Origin: Caulobacteraceae bacterium
GTDB taxonomy: Bacteria > Pseudomonadota > Alphaproteobacteria > Caulobacterales > Caulobacteraceae
Assembly: GCA_031291645.1 (NCBI GenBank)
Contig: JARLIQ010000028.1
Coordinates: 1 to 64,000 of the forward strand
Length of the DNA stretch: 64,000 nucleotides
Direction of reading: 5' to 3'
Within the stretch, counting starts at the first letter, position 1. Every line of letters begins with the position of its first letter. A program made the translations under genes and the position numbers. This document shows, one piece after another, positions 7,693 to 17,118 of this stretch. The notes under the pieces were generated by a model, which saw only the letters and a list, made by a program, of their open reading frames with translations, had not been told where the DNA came from and ran no database searches.

Positions 7693-9780
7693 TCACCCCA
7701 CGTCGTACGGAAACGGCGCCCGCCCGGTGAAGGTCGGTCCCAGCAGCTTGGCCGGCGCGCCCGCCGCCTGCGCCGGGACGCTGAAGTGCGCCACGTAGAT
7801 CGGCTCGACCGGCTTGGAATAGTCGGCGTAGGCCTGGGTCTGGTCGAAGGTGACGAAGTCGACCTTGAAGTCCGTCGCCGTCGCCGTGGCCACGCAGACG
7901 CCGTAGGAATCTGAATCCATGTACGGGATGTGGCGCAGCCGGCGGCTCGCCGCGGCGGGCCGCTCGACGTGGTCGGCGCCGGACGCCGTGGCGCAGCGCA
8001 GGGACTCCCGCCAGCCGTAGAGCGCCGTGACGCCCGACCACGGCAGGGGCGCGCGGCCCGCGGCGACCGGCGGCCCGGACACCAGGGCCTCGGCGTCGGT
8101 TCCCGGCGCCTTCGCCTTGAGGAAGGCGCGCAGCACGTCGCCGAAGCTGGCTGAGCTGATCCCCGCGCACACGAACTCCGCCCCGACGGCGCCCGCCCCG
8201 CCGTCGTCCCGGTCGGGGCTGAGCAGGCCGCAGAAATGCATGTGGTGGTCGCCGGACAGCGAGATGTAGTTGGCGACCTGGCTGTCCCGCACGAACTCCA
8301 GCATCTCGCGGCGCTCGCGCGGATAGCCTTCCCAGGAATCGGTCATCACCACCTCGTCGGGCGCGACGGTCTTGCCCTCGAAGTGGAAATCGAAGCTGAG
8401 CGGCGTCTGCGGGACCGAGTTGACGCAGACCTTCCAGAGCGCCTTGGACGCCTGGAGCTGGGCCTTGACCCAGGCCTTCTGGTCCGGCCCGTACATGGTT
8501 CCGACGGGCGCGTTGCGGCGCACGTTGGGGATGCTCATCCCGCGCGTTTCGATCGTCTCGCGCGGATGGCCGTCGTTGGCGGTCCTGCCTGCGTCCATCT
8601 CCTCGACCAGAGGCCGCGGCAAGAGGGCGCGGGGATGGAAGGACAGCTTCAGCCCGACCTCGCCGGGCACGGGGTGCTCGGAGCGGTGGGAGCGGCTGTC
8701 AGTCAGGATGATGTCGAGGTTCCGACCCCACTGGAGACGCCGGCTGATGTTGATCGTCCCGATCGCAGCCAGGTTGTTGGGCTCGGTGCTGCGGTTGAGC
8801 TCGTCGACGGCGCCGAACGGGGCGTCCTCGACCTGGGCGAACCTGAAGTCGCGGGCGGGATTCTCCCGCGGCAGGTCCGACAGCATCGCCGGGATATATT
8901 CGAAATAGGCCTGGTTGGCGGCCACCTTGCGGCGCTGCGTCGGGACGCCCGGAGGCTGGTAGACCGTCATCGACTGCCAATAGTCGTCGGCCATCTCGTG
9001 GTCGTCGAAGATGCAGACGAAGGGCCAGTTCCGGCGCGCCGCGCGCAGCCAGGGGTCGGCGAGATGCCCGCGATAGAGATAGCGGTATTCCTCGACCGTC
9101 TCGGCGTACTGCAGCTGGATCTTGCGGCCGAAGTTCTTGTTGCTCTCGTCCCAGGGCTTGTCCGGGAAGGCGAGCGGGCGCGTCGGAACGCCCATGCTGG
9201 CCGGGAAGATCAGCTCGTAGATGAAGTCGCCGACGAACAGGACGAAGTCGATCCGCGCGTCCGCCCCCTCCCGCTGCTCGCGCTCCAGCAGGTGGCGGTA
9301 GGCGTGATAATAGCCGGTCTGGAAGTTCTGGCACGAGGCCAGCGCGAAGCGGGGCTCGACGTTGGCGGCGGTATCCGGCGCCGTCCGCGTGCGGCCGACC
9401 GGCGAGGCCGCATGGGCCTCGTCGACGAACCGATAGTAGTAGACCGTCGCCGGATCGAGTCCGCTGACCACCACGCGCGCGGTGTGATCGGCCCCCGCCA
9501 GGGCCTTCAGCCGCTTTTCGACGACGACGGTGCTGAAATCGCGCCGCTTGCTGACGTGCAGCACGAGCGGAATGTCGGTCTCGCCGGCGGCGGGTTCGGC
9601 GCGGGTCCACAACACGACGCCATCGGGCGTCGGATCGCCCGAGGCGACGTCCTGGGGATAGCGCCGCGCCCCGGCGTCGGACGCGGCGGCGAAGGCGGCC
9701 GGCCGGAAGGCCGGGCCGGCGGCGACGAAGACGCCGAGCGCGGCCGAAGACGATCTCAGGAAGTCGCGGCGGGTGGCCAT
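7693..9780 (-). CDS. PhoD-type alkaline phosphatase / phosphodiesterase, Tat-exported
   Basis: The 695-residue protein begins with a twin-arginine signal (ATRRDFLRSSSAALGVFVAA). The mature part carries the PhoD fold: a fibronectin-like N-terminal domain (DPTPDGVVLWTRAEP, GLDPATVYYYRF), then the metallophosphatase domain with CQNFQTGYYHAYRHL, DFVLFVGDFIYE, FDDHEMADDYW and ISLSGDHHMHF, which supply the metal ligands. PhoD enzymes release phosphate from phosphodiesters or monoesters in the periplasm or outside the cell. The protein is longer than many PhoDs (~520-600), mostly at the C-terminus. AAGGAGAG precedes the start. A TonB-dependent receptor gene lies immediately upstream in the same direction (55 bp gap), so an operon is likely. 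Confidence 0.88.
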   Translation of the reverse strand: MATRRDFLRSSSAALGVFVAAGPAFRPAAFAAASDAGARRYPQDVASGDPTPDGVVLWTRAEPAAGETDIPLVLHVSKRRDFSTVVVEKRLKALAGADHTARVVVSGLDPATVYYYRFVDEAHAASPVGRTRTAPDTAANVEPRFALASCQNFQTGYYHAYRHLLEREQREGADARIDFVLFVGDFIYELIFPASMGVPTRPLAFPDKPWDESNKNFGRKIQLQYAETVEEYRYLYRGHLADPWLRAARRNWPFVCIFDDHEMADDYWQSMTVYQPPGVPTQRRKVAANQAYFEYIPAMLSDLPRENPARDFRFAQVEDAPFGAVDELNRSTEPNNLAAIGTINISRRLQWGRNLDIILTDSRSHRSEHPVPGEVGLKLSFHPRALLPRPLVEEMDAGRTANDGHPRETIETRGMSIPNVRRNAPVGTMYGPDQKAWVKAQLQASKALWKVCVNSVPQTPLSFDFHFEGKTVAPDEVVMTDSWEGYPRERREMLEFVRDSQVANYISLSGDHHMHFCGLLSPDRDDGGAGAVGAEFVCAGISSASFGDVLRAFLKAKAPGTDAEALVSGPPVAAGRAPLPWSGVTALYGWRESLRCATASGADHVERPAAASRRLRHIPYMDSDSYGVCVATATATDFKVDFVTFDQTQAYADYSKPVEPIYVAHFSVPAQAAGAPAKLLGPTFTGRAPFPYDVG

Positions 9781-9835
9781 CGTCTCTCCTTCAGTTTGGG
9801 GGCCGGGCGACGGGGCGTCGCCCGCTGCGCCTTGT

Positions 9836-11923
9836 TCAGTAGCGGAATGACAGTTCGACCATCGCGCTGGCCGGCGGGGCGGCGTGGATGTAGGCCTGCC
9901 CGCCCGAGGTCACGCCCCGGTTGGCGTAGCGCTGGTCCAGGAGGTTGTGGCCGGACAGGGCGACGCGCCAGTTGCGGAGATTGTAGGCGAGCGAGGCGTT
10001 CAGCAGGGTGTAGGGCTTCTGCAGGATGGAATTGGCCGCGTCATACGCCATCGAGCCGTAGCGGGTGACGTCGCCGGCGACTTCCAATCCCGTGGACGAC
10101 AGGTAGTCGAACCCCATCCCCAGGGAAGACTCGGGGACTTCCTCGATGCGGTTGCCGCTGTAGTTCAGGGCCGATGTCGGATGGAAGTCGAGATAGCGGG
10201 CATTGGTGTAGCCGGCCTTGGCGTAGACCTGCAGCCCGTTCAGCGGCGTCCAGTTGGCCTCGGCCTCGGCCCCGTAGCTGCGGGCGCGGGTCGCGTTGTC
10301 CACCACCGAGAACACCCCGGCCGGCGAGACGCTAAGGATGCTGCGCTGAACCTGTAGGTCGCTCCAGTCGATGTAGAAGACGTCCGCCATCCACTGCAGC
10401 CGGCCGCCGTCCGTCTGGGCCTTGTAGCCGAGTTCGTACTGCCAGGTGTTTTCGGGCTTGTAGCTGGGATTGTTCGGATCCTGCAGCGCGTTGTTGACGA
10501 ACACGGCGCCGGCGCGGAACCCGCGGGTGACCGAGGCGTAGGCCTGGGAATCCCGGTCCGGCAGGTAGGACAGGACGAACTTCGGCTGGACCGTCGCATA
10601 GGTCTGGTCGGAGGCCATGAGCGCCCCCGTCCGGCTGAGGATGTAGTGATAGGCCTGACGCTCATCGGCGATGCGCAGGCCGATGGTCGTCTTCCAGTGG
10701 TCCGACCAGCTGGTCACCGCCTCGCCGAACAGCGCCGCCGATCGGGTGTTCTCGTGCTGGTCCTGATAGACCAGCGAGACGTTGGCCGGGTGGGTCAGGT
10801 TCAAGGTGCTGGTGAAGGCGTCGTTTTCGTTCATCAGGAAGAGGCCCGTGACCCAGTCGGTCGGGCGCCCCAGGACGTTGGCGTCGCCGGCGAAACGGAA
10901 CTCCTGGCTCAGCGTGTCGCGCCGGTCGAACTGGCCGTTGAGCACGGGGGCGACGACCGACGAGAAGGTCAGGAGCCGGGCGGCCTCGGCGAAGGCGGTG
11001 GTCGAGGTGAAGGTGTAGCCGTCGCCTTTGTAGGACAGGGTGACGATCGGCATGGTCAGGTGGCCGTTGCTGCGCCCCACGTCGGGCGCCGGGCTCGAAT
11101 AGGGCGTCCTGGCCGGCGTCAGGTCGTCGGTGTCGCCCAGATAGCGGTCATAGGTCAGCGAGACCTTGAACTTCCACGGCCCGCCTTCCCAGCCGCCCGT
11201 CGCGCGCACCGTCCCGTTCTTGCTCTGGTCCGTGTGGCTGCGGCGCAGGGCGCGGTTGTCGATGTAGCCGTCCGTCTGCTCGCCCCGCGCCGCCAGGCGG
11301 AAGAAGCCGCCCCAGTCGCCCAGCGGTCCGCCCGTGGCGGCCGAAACCCCCATGGTGTTGAAGCTGCCGTAGAAGACGTCGGCCGTCGTCGGCGCCGAAA
11401 CGCTCCCGTCGCGGGGGACGACGTTGATCAGGCCGGCGTTGGTGTTGCGGCCGTAGAGCGTGCCCTGGGGCCCGCGCAGGATCTCGACCTGCTGCAGGTC
11501 GAGCAGGCGGTAGGCGTTGCCGTAGGGGACGATCGTCCCGTCATAGGCGACGTTGAAGTTCTCGTTGTCCGACGTGCCGGTGGCGCCGAGGCCGCGGTAA
11601 ATCAGCCGGTACTGGCCGTCACCGAACTGGGCGACCGCGACGTTGGGCGCGACCTGGCCCAGGTTCTCGATGTTCAACACCTGGGTTCGGACCAGCGCCT
11701 GGCCGCTGAGGACCTCCATGCTGGCGGGAACCGCCAAGGCCGGCTCGGGCCGCTTGAGGGCCGTCACGACCACGGCCTCGACTTCGTCGACCCCGCCCTG
11801 GACCGAGCTCTTGTCCTGGGCCGAACTCGCGCCGGCGCCGAACAAGGCGGCCACGGCCGCGCCGGCCGCCAGCATGCGCCTCGAGATTTGAGGCCGCTCG
11901 CCCCCGTCCGTTCCAACGACCAT
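9836..11923 (-). CDS. TonB-dependent outer-membrane receptor
   Basis: The 695-residue protein has an N-terminal signal region ending near GAGASSAQ, a TonB-box-like VEAVVVTALKR, and a plug domain (ENLGQVAPNVAV, LRGPQGTLYGRNTNAGLINVV). The beta-barrel ends in the aromatic C-terminal motif ELSFRY expected for BAM insertion. Such receptors import siderophores, vitamins, sugars or other ligands using TonB energy. A GGAGGGG ribosome site precedes the ATG. It is transcribed with the PhoD-type gene, so a phosphorylated ligand is one possibility, but this is inference. A twin direct repeat upstream suggests control by the divergent TetR-type regulator. Confidence 0.9.
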   Translation of the reverse strand: MVVGTDGGERPQISRRMLAAGAAVAALFGAGASSAQDKSSVQGGVDEVEAVVVTALKRPEPALAVPASMEVLSGQALVRTQVLNIENLGQVAPNVAVAQFGDGQYRLIYRGLGATGTSDNENFNVAYDGTIVPYGNAYRLLDLQQVEILRGPQGTLYGRNTNAGLINVVPRDGSVSAPTTADVFYGSFNTMGVSAATGGPLGDWGGFFRLAARGEQTDGYIDNRALRRSHTDQSKNGTVRATGGWEGGPWKFKVSLTYDRYLGDTDDLTPARTPYSSPAPDVGRSNGHLTMPIVTLSYKGDGYTFTSTTAFAEAARLLTFSSVVAPVLNGQFDRRDTLSQEFRFAGDANVLGRPTDWVTGLFLMNENDAFTSTLNLTHPANVSLVYQDQHENTRSAALFGEAVTSWSDHWKTTIGLRIADERQAYHYILSRTGALMASDQTYATVQPKFVLSYLPDRDSQAYASVTRGFRAGAVFVNNALQDPNNPSYKPENTWQYELGYKAQTDGGRLQWMADVFYIDWSDLQVQRSILSVSPAGVFSVVDNATRARSYGAEAEANWTPLNGLQVYAKAGYTNARYLDFHPTSALNYSGNRIEEVPESSLGMGFDYLSSTGLEVAGDVTRYGSMAYDAANSILQKPYTLLNASLAYNLRNWRVALSGHNLLDQRYANRGVTSGGQAYIHAAPPASAMVELSFRY

Positions 11924-12249
11924 GACCCCCTCCAGCAGCGGCGCCGGCGCGGCATGCGCTCGGCTAAAATAGTACTAACGTCCAGTTTCCGGCTTCTTTC
12001 GAGCAACCAGGAGAAGCCCGCGCGCGCCTTTGGATCGCCCTCCGGTCGCGCAAAACCGTTCGTTCCGCGGCGATGACTAGCGGAATCGTGTGTCAGATGG
12101 ATGACGAGGCCCGCGCTCCGGCGAGGCTTCCATCGCGCACAAAAATGATACTTACGTCCAGTCTCGGCGCTCGATAGGGTGAGCGGCGTCGGGGAATCGT
12201 TGACGCAGAACGGATCGATGCGGCTCAGGGGGCCGGGACAGGAGCCAGC
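11924..12249. promoter_or_regulatory. divergent control region with a 24-bp direct repeat, two copies (probable operators)
   Basis: This 326-bp gap separates the TonB receptor gene from the divergent TetR-type gene. Two near-identical 24-mers occur at 11966-11989 and 12142-12165, in the same orientation, with 20 of 24 positions identical; the shared core is TACT[A/T]ACGTCCAGT. Each copy contains ACT-N7-AGT half-sites, compatible with a weakly dyadic TetR operator. One copy is ~42 bp from the receptor start and the other ~85 bp from the regulator start. They stand out because the surrounding DNA is GC-rich and the copies begin AAAAT. Confidence 0.6.
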
Positions 12250-13515
12250 GTGGCGCATGGGCGCATGAGGCAGGCCGGCGCGACCGAACGGGGCGGAGCG
12301 GACACCGCCGCCGCTGGCCGCATGGCGCTGGCGGCGGCCGCGCTCTGGCGACGCGACGGGCCGGCCGCAGTGACCTTCGGTGCGGTGGCGGATGAATCCG
12401 GGCTGGCCAAGTCGCTGGTATCCCACCACTTCGCGACGCGCGAGCAGCTCCTGGAAGCGGCCGCGGCGGCCCTCGCCGCCGGCTTCGAGCAGGACCTCGA
12501 CCGGCTCGCGGACCAGCTGGCGAAGCTTCCCAGCGAACTGGCCTGTCCGGAGGAGGTCGCCGCCCTGGTCGTCGAGGCCCTGGCGACGTCGCCGTCGGAC
12601 CTCGGCGCGGGCCTGTTGGAGCTCGTCTCCCTGGGCCTGACCGCTCCAGGCTACCGCGACCTCTTCGTCCGGCTCGCCGCCAGGATCCGCGGCCTGCTTC
12701 CGCAGCGGGCGTTCGCAGCCAACCAGGCCTTCCTCATGGCCTTCGTGCTGGGCGAACTGCTGGGCCATTGCCCGCAGCACGCCGGCGCCGTCGGCCTGGC
12801 CGGCCTGCGCCGGCGCGTCGGCTGGTTCGTCGAGGAGACGCCGTCGGATGAACAGCGGTGGCTGTCCGGCCTGCTGTCGATCGTCCGCGCCCAGGACGCG
12901 CCGGCGCCGGCCGCCCTGCCCGAGGCGCCGATCCCGGCGGCGAAGGGCGCTGTGAGAGGCTCGGCCGCCAAACGGGCTGCGATCGTCGCCGCCACGCTGG
13001 ACATGCTGGCCGAGAGCGACGCGTCCGGGATAACCCACCGCGGCATCGCCGAGCGCGCCGGCCTGCCCCTGGCCGCCACCACCTACCACTTCGAGTCCAA
13101 GCTGGAGATCCTCGAAGCGGCCTACCAGCACATCATCGACGCGGCGCTCGCCGAGGCCCAGCGCATCTATGACGACAGCCTCCAGCGGGGCGACGCCGCC
13201 TTCGAACGGGTCGTCGCCGAGATGCTGACCTTCTACGCCGGCCGGGGGCGGCGCAACACCATCGCCCAGTTCCACCTGGCGCTGTTCGCCTGCCGGACGC
13301 GGGCCCTGGCGGGGTTCGCCTCAAGGGCCCACGACGCCGAGGTCGAACTGCTTCGCGCCCGGGCGCGCGACAGCGGGGTCGTGCTGACGCGCAACCTGGC
13401 CCAGGCGGTGACGTCGGTCGTCGGCGGGATCTTGCTGTTGCGGATGCTGGGCCTGGCGCCGGGCGACGGCGGGCCCCTTCAGATCAGCCCAGCGCCGCGG
13501 CCGACCTCGGAGTAG
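12250..13515 (+). CDS. TetR-family regulator with two tandem TetR DNA-binding domains
   Basis: The 421-residue protein starts at a GTG at 12250 with AGGAG 5 bases upstream. It contains two TetR-type N-terminal helix-turn-helix regions. The first, about residues 22-70, reads FGAVADESGLAKSLVSHHF; the second, about 238-290, reads THRGIAERAGLPLAATTYHF followed by SKLEILEAAYQ. Each is followed by a helical region that could be a ligand/dimerisation domain. The whole therefore resembles two TetR proteins fused head to tail, rather than the usual ~200-residue single-domain regulator. It is divergent from the TonB receptor gene and probably acts on the twin repeats between them. Its 3' end overlaps the convergent rodA gene by 37 bp. 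Confidence 0.85.
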   Translation: MAHGRMRQAGATERGGADTAAAGRMALAAAALWRRDGPAAVTFGAVADESGLAKSLVSHHFATREQLLEAAAAALAAGFEQDLDRLADQLAKLPSELACPEEVAALVVEALATSPSDLGAGLLELVSLGLTAPGYRDLFVRLAARIRGLLPQRAFAANQAFLMAFVLGELLGHCPQHAGAVGLAGLRRRVGWFVEETPSDEQRWLSGLLSIVRAQDAPAPAALPEAPIPAAKGAVRGSAAKRAAIVAATLDMLAESDASGITHRGIAERAGLPLAATTYHFESKLEILEAAYQHIIDAALAEAQRIYDDSLQRGDAAFERVVAEMLTFYAGRGRRNTIAQFHLALFACRTRALAGFASRAHDAEVELLRARARDSGVVLTRNLAQAVTSVVGGILLLRMLGLAPGDGGPLQISPAPRPTSE

Positions 13516-14630
13516 CGGTGCACCCGCACCGACTGGACCAGGCCGAAGCCGACCATCACCGTCACCATCACCGTGCCCCCGTACGAGAGCAGCGGCATCG
13601 GCACGCCCACCACCGGCGCCAGGCCCATGACCATGGCCCCGTTGATCAGCACATAGAGGGCGAAGGTCGCCGTCACCCCGGCCGCGCTGAGCCGGCCGAA
13701 ATGGCTGTGCGAGACGTTGGCGATGCGCAGCGCGATGACGATCACCGCCGCGTAGAGCGCCAGCATCGAGAGGCAGCCCACCAGGCCGAACTCCTCGGCC
13801 AGGGTCGCGAAGATGAAGTCGGTCTGCTTTTCCGGCAGGAAGTTCAGCTGGCTCTGCGAGCCCAGGCCGAAGCCCTTGCCCAGGATTCCGCCCGAGCCCA
13901 GGGCGATCTTGGCCTGGAGGATGTGGTAGCCGGACTTGGAGGGGTCGGTCTCGGGGTGCAGGAAGGTCAGGATCCGGTCGCGCTGGTAGGGCTTGAGCAG
14001 GAACATCACGAACGGCGGCACGGCGGCGACCGCGCCCACGACGCCCGCCACGATGACCCGCAGGCTGAGCCCCGCCAGCATCATCACCGCCCCGCCGGTG
14101 GCGGCCAGCAGGATGGCGGTGCCGAGGTCCGGCTCCTTGGCCACCAGCAGGGCCGGCGCGCCGATCATGGCGGCGGGGATCAGCAGCCTCCACGACCAGC
14201 GCGCCTGCTGGGCCGGCAGGCCGTGGTAGAAGCGGGCCAGGGCCAGCACCAGGCCGATTTTCATGATCTCGGACGGCTGCACCCCCAGGGGCCCGAACTG
14301 CAGCCAGCGCGTGGCGCCCAGCGAGCGGTGGCCCACCACCTCGACCGCCAGCAGCAGCAGAAAGCCCAGGCCGTAGACCGGATAGGCGATGGCGAACCAG
14401 ACCCTCAGGTCCACCACCGCCAGGGCCAGCATCAGGACCAGGCACAGGCCGAAGCGGATCAGGTGCTTGGCCGCCCACGGCTCCCAGGCGCCGCCGGCGA
14501 TCGAATAGAGCATCATCCCGCCGGCCCCGGCGATGAGGCTGAGCATGATGGTCAAGGTCCAGTCGATCTGGCCGAACTTGACGACCAGCCGCTCGCGTTC
14601 GCCGGGACGGGTCAGGGCGCTGGCGGTCAT
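13479..14630 (-). CDS. rodA: peptidoglycan glycosyltransferase RodA (SEDS family)
   Basis: The 383-residue polytopic membrane protein of the SEDS family polymerises lipid II during elongation together with PBP2. Family landmarks are VVGHRSLGATRWLQFGPLGVQPSEIMKIGLVLALARFYH in the middle, VAKEPDLGTAILL with the catalytic-Asp region, and the C-terminal GVPMPLLSYGGTVMVTVMVGFGLVQSVRVHRY. The ATG at 14630 overlaps the mrdA stop as ATGA, so translation is coupled. It is the last gene of the mreB-mreC-mreD-mrdA-rodA unit. The 3' end overlaps the tandem-TetR gene by 37 bp. Confidence 0.95.
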   Translation of the reverse strand: MTASALTRPGERERLVVKFGQIDWTLTIMLSLIAGAGGMMLYSIAGGAWEPWAAKHLIRFGLCLVLMLALAVVDLRVWFAIAYPVYGLGFLLLLAVEVVGHRSLGATRWLQFGPLGVQPSEIMKIGLVLALARFYHGLPAQQARWSWRLLIPAAMIGAPALLVAKEPDLGTAILLAATGGAVMMLAGLSLRVIVAGVVGAVAAVPPFVMFLLKPYQRDRILTFLHPETDPSKSGYHILQAKIALGSGGILGKGFGLGSQSQLNFLPEKQTDFIFATLAEEFGLVGCLSMLALYAAVIVIALRIANVSHSHFGRLSAAGVTATFALYVLINGAMVMGLAPVVGVPMPLLSYGGTVMVTVMVGFGLVQSVRVHRYSEVGRGAGLI

Positions 14631-16603
14631 GCGGTCTTCCCCGGCGCAGCGGGCGCGATGTCGGTGGGCGGCGGCGGTGCGGCGCCCTCGGGACGCTCGC
14701 CCGGCGGGGTCGCCGGCATGGCCGGCATCGGCAGCGGCTTTTCGATCCGCCTGCGCACCTCGGGGTCCTTGAGCAGGGCCACGCGCATGATCTCGCGGGC
14801 CTTGGGCGCGGCGGCCTGGGCGCCGAAGCCGCCGTGCTCGACCAGCACGCTCATGGCGTAGCGCGGATCGTCGAAGGGGGCGAAGGCGATGAACCAGGCG
14901 TGGTCGCGGCCCTCCCAGGCGCCGACCGCGCCGTGCTGGCCATGGCCGCCGGCGTAGGTGTGGGCCTGGGCGGTGCCGGTCTTGCCGGCCATCATCACCG
15001 GCCCGAGCCCGAGGTTGGCCGTGCCCGCGGCCGTGCCGGTGCTCACCACCGCGGCCATGGCGTCGCGGACGAGGTCGATGTGCTCCTTGGCGAAGGGCAG
15101 GTCCGGGACGGCCGCGCCGGAGGGCTGCAGCACCCCGCCGATCGAGTGGATCAGCCGCGGCTGCACCGCCTTGACCCCGTTGGCCAGGCGCGCGGCCTGC
15201 ACGCAGAGCTGGAGCGGATTGACGCTGACGTAGCCTTGGCCGATGCCCACGCTGGGCGTCTCGCCGGGGTGCCAGACCGGGTCGCGGGGGAAGGCCCTGC
15301 GCTTGTAGGCGAGGTCGGGCACGATACCGGCCTTCTGGCCCGGGATGCCGATGTCGAAGATCTGGCCGAGGCCGTACTGGCGGGCCACCGCCGCGATCGC
15401 GTCCGGGCCGCCGATCTGCAGCGCCAGCTGGTAGAAATAGATGTCGCAGGACTTGGCGATCGCGCCCTTCAGGTCCAGGGCGCCGTGGGCCTCGTCGCAG
15501 TGCCAGACCCGCCCGCCCCAGGCCCAGGCCTTGTTGCAGACGTGGACCGTGGACGGGCTGACGCCCCGCTCCAGCGCGGCCAGCGCCACCATGGTCTTGA
15601 ACGTCGAGCCGGGCGGATAGTTGGCGGTCAGCGCCTTGTTGAACAGGGGCTTGTGGTCGTAGGTGGCGAGCGCCTGGTACTCGGCCCCGCTCAGCCCCTT
15701 GACGAACTGGTTGGCGTCGAAGCTGGGGGCCGAATAGAGGCACAGAAGATCGCCCGTGCGGCAGTCCATCATCACCGCCGCGCCGGAATCGGCCCCGAAC
15801 ACCTCAAGCGCCCGGTTCTGGACGTCGGCGTCCAGGGTCAGGACGATCTCCTTGCCGGGGGTGGGCTTGACGTCGCCCATCGGGTCCTCGCGGACCACCC
15901 GCCCCTTGGAGTCGACCTCGACCTTCTGGCCGCCGGGCTTGCCGCGCAGGTCCAGGTCCAGGGCCTTCTCCACCCCCTGCTTGCCGATGCGGAAGCCGGG
16001 GTTGAGCAGGATCGGGTCGGGATTGGGCCCGGCGTTCTTGACGTCGGCGTCGGAGACCTTGGAGACGTAGCCGATCACGTGGGCGAAGGCGCCGCCGAAC
16101 GGATAGACCCTCGCCTCGCCCATGTCGGCCTGGACCCCCGGCAGCTCCGGCGTGCGCACGTTGATGCGCGAGAACTCCTCCCAGGTCAGGTCGTCGGCCA
16201 CCGAGACCGGCACGAACCGCGGCCCGTCGGTGATGTCGCGGCGGATCTGGCGGTAGCGCTCCGGGCTGATGGCGATCAGCTTGGAGACCTCGGCCAGGGT
16301 GACCTCGACGTCGGGGACCTCGTCCTTGAGCAGCAGCAGGCGGAAGTTCGGCCGGTTCGACGCCAGCTCGACCCCGTTGCGGTCGAGGATCCGCCCGCGC
16401 GGCGGCAGCACCAGGCGGAAATTGTACTGGTTGGACGCCGACAGCATCTTGTAGCGGTCGCTCTCGACCACCTGCAGCTGGGCCAGCCGTACGCCCAGCG
16501 CCGCCAGCCCGGCGCCGATCAGCCCGCCCATCACGAAGGCGCGCCGATGGAAGGTGCTCTGGCGCGCGTTGACTTCACTGAAGAAGATGGCCGGTTCGTT
16601 CAT
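14627..16603 (-). CDS. mrdA: penicillin-binding protein 2 (elongation transpeptidase)
   Basis: The 658-residue protein is a class B PBP. An N-terminal cytoplasmic stretch precedes one membrane helix (GGLIGAGLAALGVRLAQLQ), then the pedestal/dimerisation domain (LPPRGRILDRNGVELASN) and the transpeptidase domain. Active-site motifs are PPGSTFKTMVAL (Ser nucleophile), KSCDIYFYQ (SxN-like position) and AGKTGTAQ (KTG). The C-terminal tail is rich in Pro and Ala. The start at 16603 overlaps mreD by ATGA, which decides it over in-frame codons further upstream. It crosslinks septum-independent peptidoglycan with RodA. Confidence 0.95.
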   Translation of the reverse strand: MNEPAIFFSEVNARQSTFHRRAFVMGGLIGAGLAALGVRLAQLQVVESDRYKMLSASNQYNFRLVLPPRGRILDRNGVELASNRPNFRLLLLKDEVPDVEVTLAEVSKLIAISPERYRQIRRDITDGPRFVPVSVADDLTWEEFSRINVRTPELPGVQADMGEARVYPFGGAFAHVIGYVSKVSDADVKNAGPNPDPILLNPGFRIGKQGVEKALDLDLRGKPGGQKVEVDSKGRVVREDPMGDVKPTPGKEIVLTLDADVQNRALEVFGADSGAAVMMDCRTGDLLCLYSAPSFDANQFVKGLSGAEYQALATYDHKPLFNKALTANYPPGSTFKTMVALAALERGVSPSTVHVCNKAWAWGGRVWHCDEAHGALDLKGAIAKSCDIYFYQLALQIGGPDAIAAVARQYGLGQIFDIGIPGQKAGIVPDLAYKRRAFPRDPVWHPGETPSVGIGQGYVSVNPLQLCVQAARLANGVKAVQPRLIHSIGGVLQPSGAAVPDLPFAKEHIDLVRDAMAAVVSTGTAAGTANLGLGPVMMAGKTGTAQAHTYAGGHGQHGAVGAWEGRDHAWFIAFAPFDDPRYAMSVLVEHGGFGAQAAAPKAREIMRVALLKDPEVRRRIEKPLPMPAMPATPPGERPEGAAPPPPTDIAPAAPGKTA

Positions 16604-17118
16604 CGGAAGCGCACGTCGGCATCTTCGAACCGCTCGATCAGGCGGTAGGCGTAGGGATAGAGCGCCAGGCTGGCCAGGCCTTGCCAGACGACGCCCACGA
16701 GGTTGGGCACGACGAAGGAATCCAGGGTGGTCATGATGACGCCGGCGCCCATGGCCACGCTCACCGCGACCACGTACCAGCCGGCCAGCCCCCACCAGCC
16801 CAGGCCGCTCAGCACCCGCCGCACGCTGAGGATCGAGGCGTAGGCGGCCAAAAGGGCCAGCGGCCACAGGCCCACCGGCCCGCCCCAGTAGAAGTCCAGG
16901 AACAGGCCGAGCGCCAGGAGGGCGAAGGGCGAGAGGACCGAGGGGCGGATCACCGCCCAGGCGAAGGCCAGGGGCAGCGGGAAGACCGGTTCGGGCGGCT
17001 GCAGGCCGAAGATGCGCAAGGGGATGGCGAAGACCAGGGTCGCGGCCACGCAGACCAGGCTGGGCAGGCCCAGCCAGCGCCAGGGATCCAGCCTCTGGCT
17101 CGCGGGCATCAGGGTCAT
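16600..17118 (-). CDS. mreD: rod shape-determining membrane protein MreD
   Basis: This 172-residue protein has five to six hydrophobic segments, including PFALLALGLFLDFYWGGPVGLWPLALL with the Asp conserved in MreD. Its identity is supported by position: it lies between mreC and mrdA and both junctions are ATGA overlaps. MreD is an integral part of the elongasome that links MreC to PBP2-RodA. The C-terminus ends ERFEDADVRFR, a soluble tail. Confidence 0.9.
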   Translation of the reverse strand: MTLMPASQRLDPWRWLGLPSLVCVAATLVFAIPLRIFGLQPPEPVFPLPLAFAWAVIRPSVLSPFALLALGLFLDFYWGGPVGLWPLALLAAYASILSVRRVLSGLGWWGLAGWYVVAVSVAMGAGVIMTTLDSFVVPNLVGVVWQGLASLALYPYAYRLIERFEDADVRFR

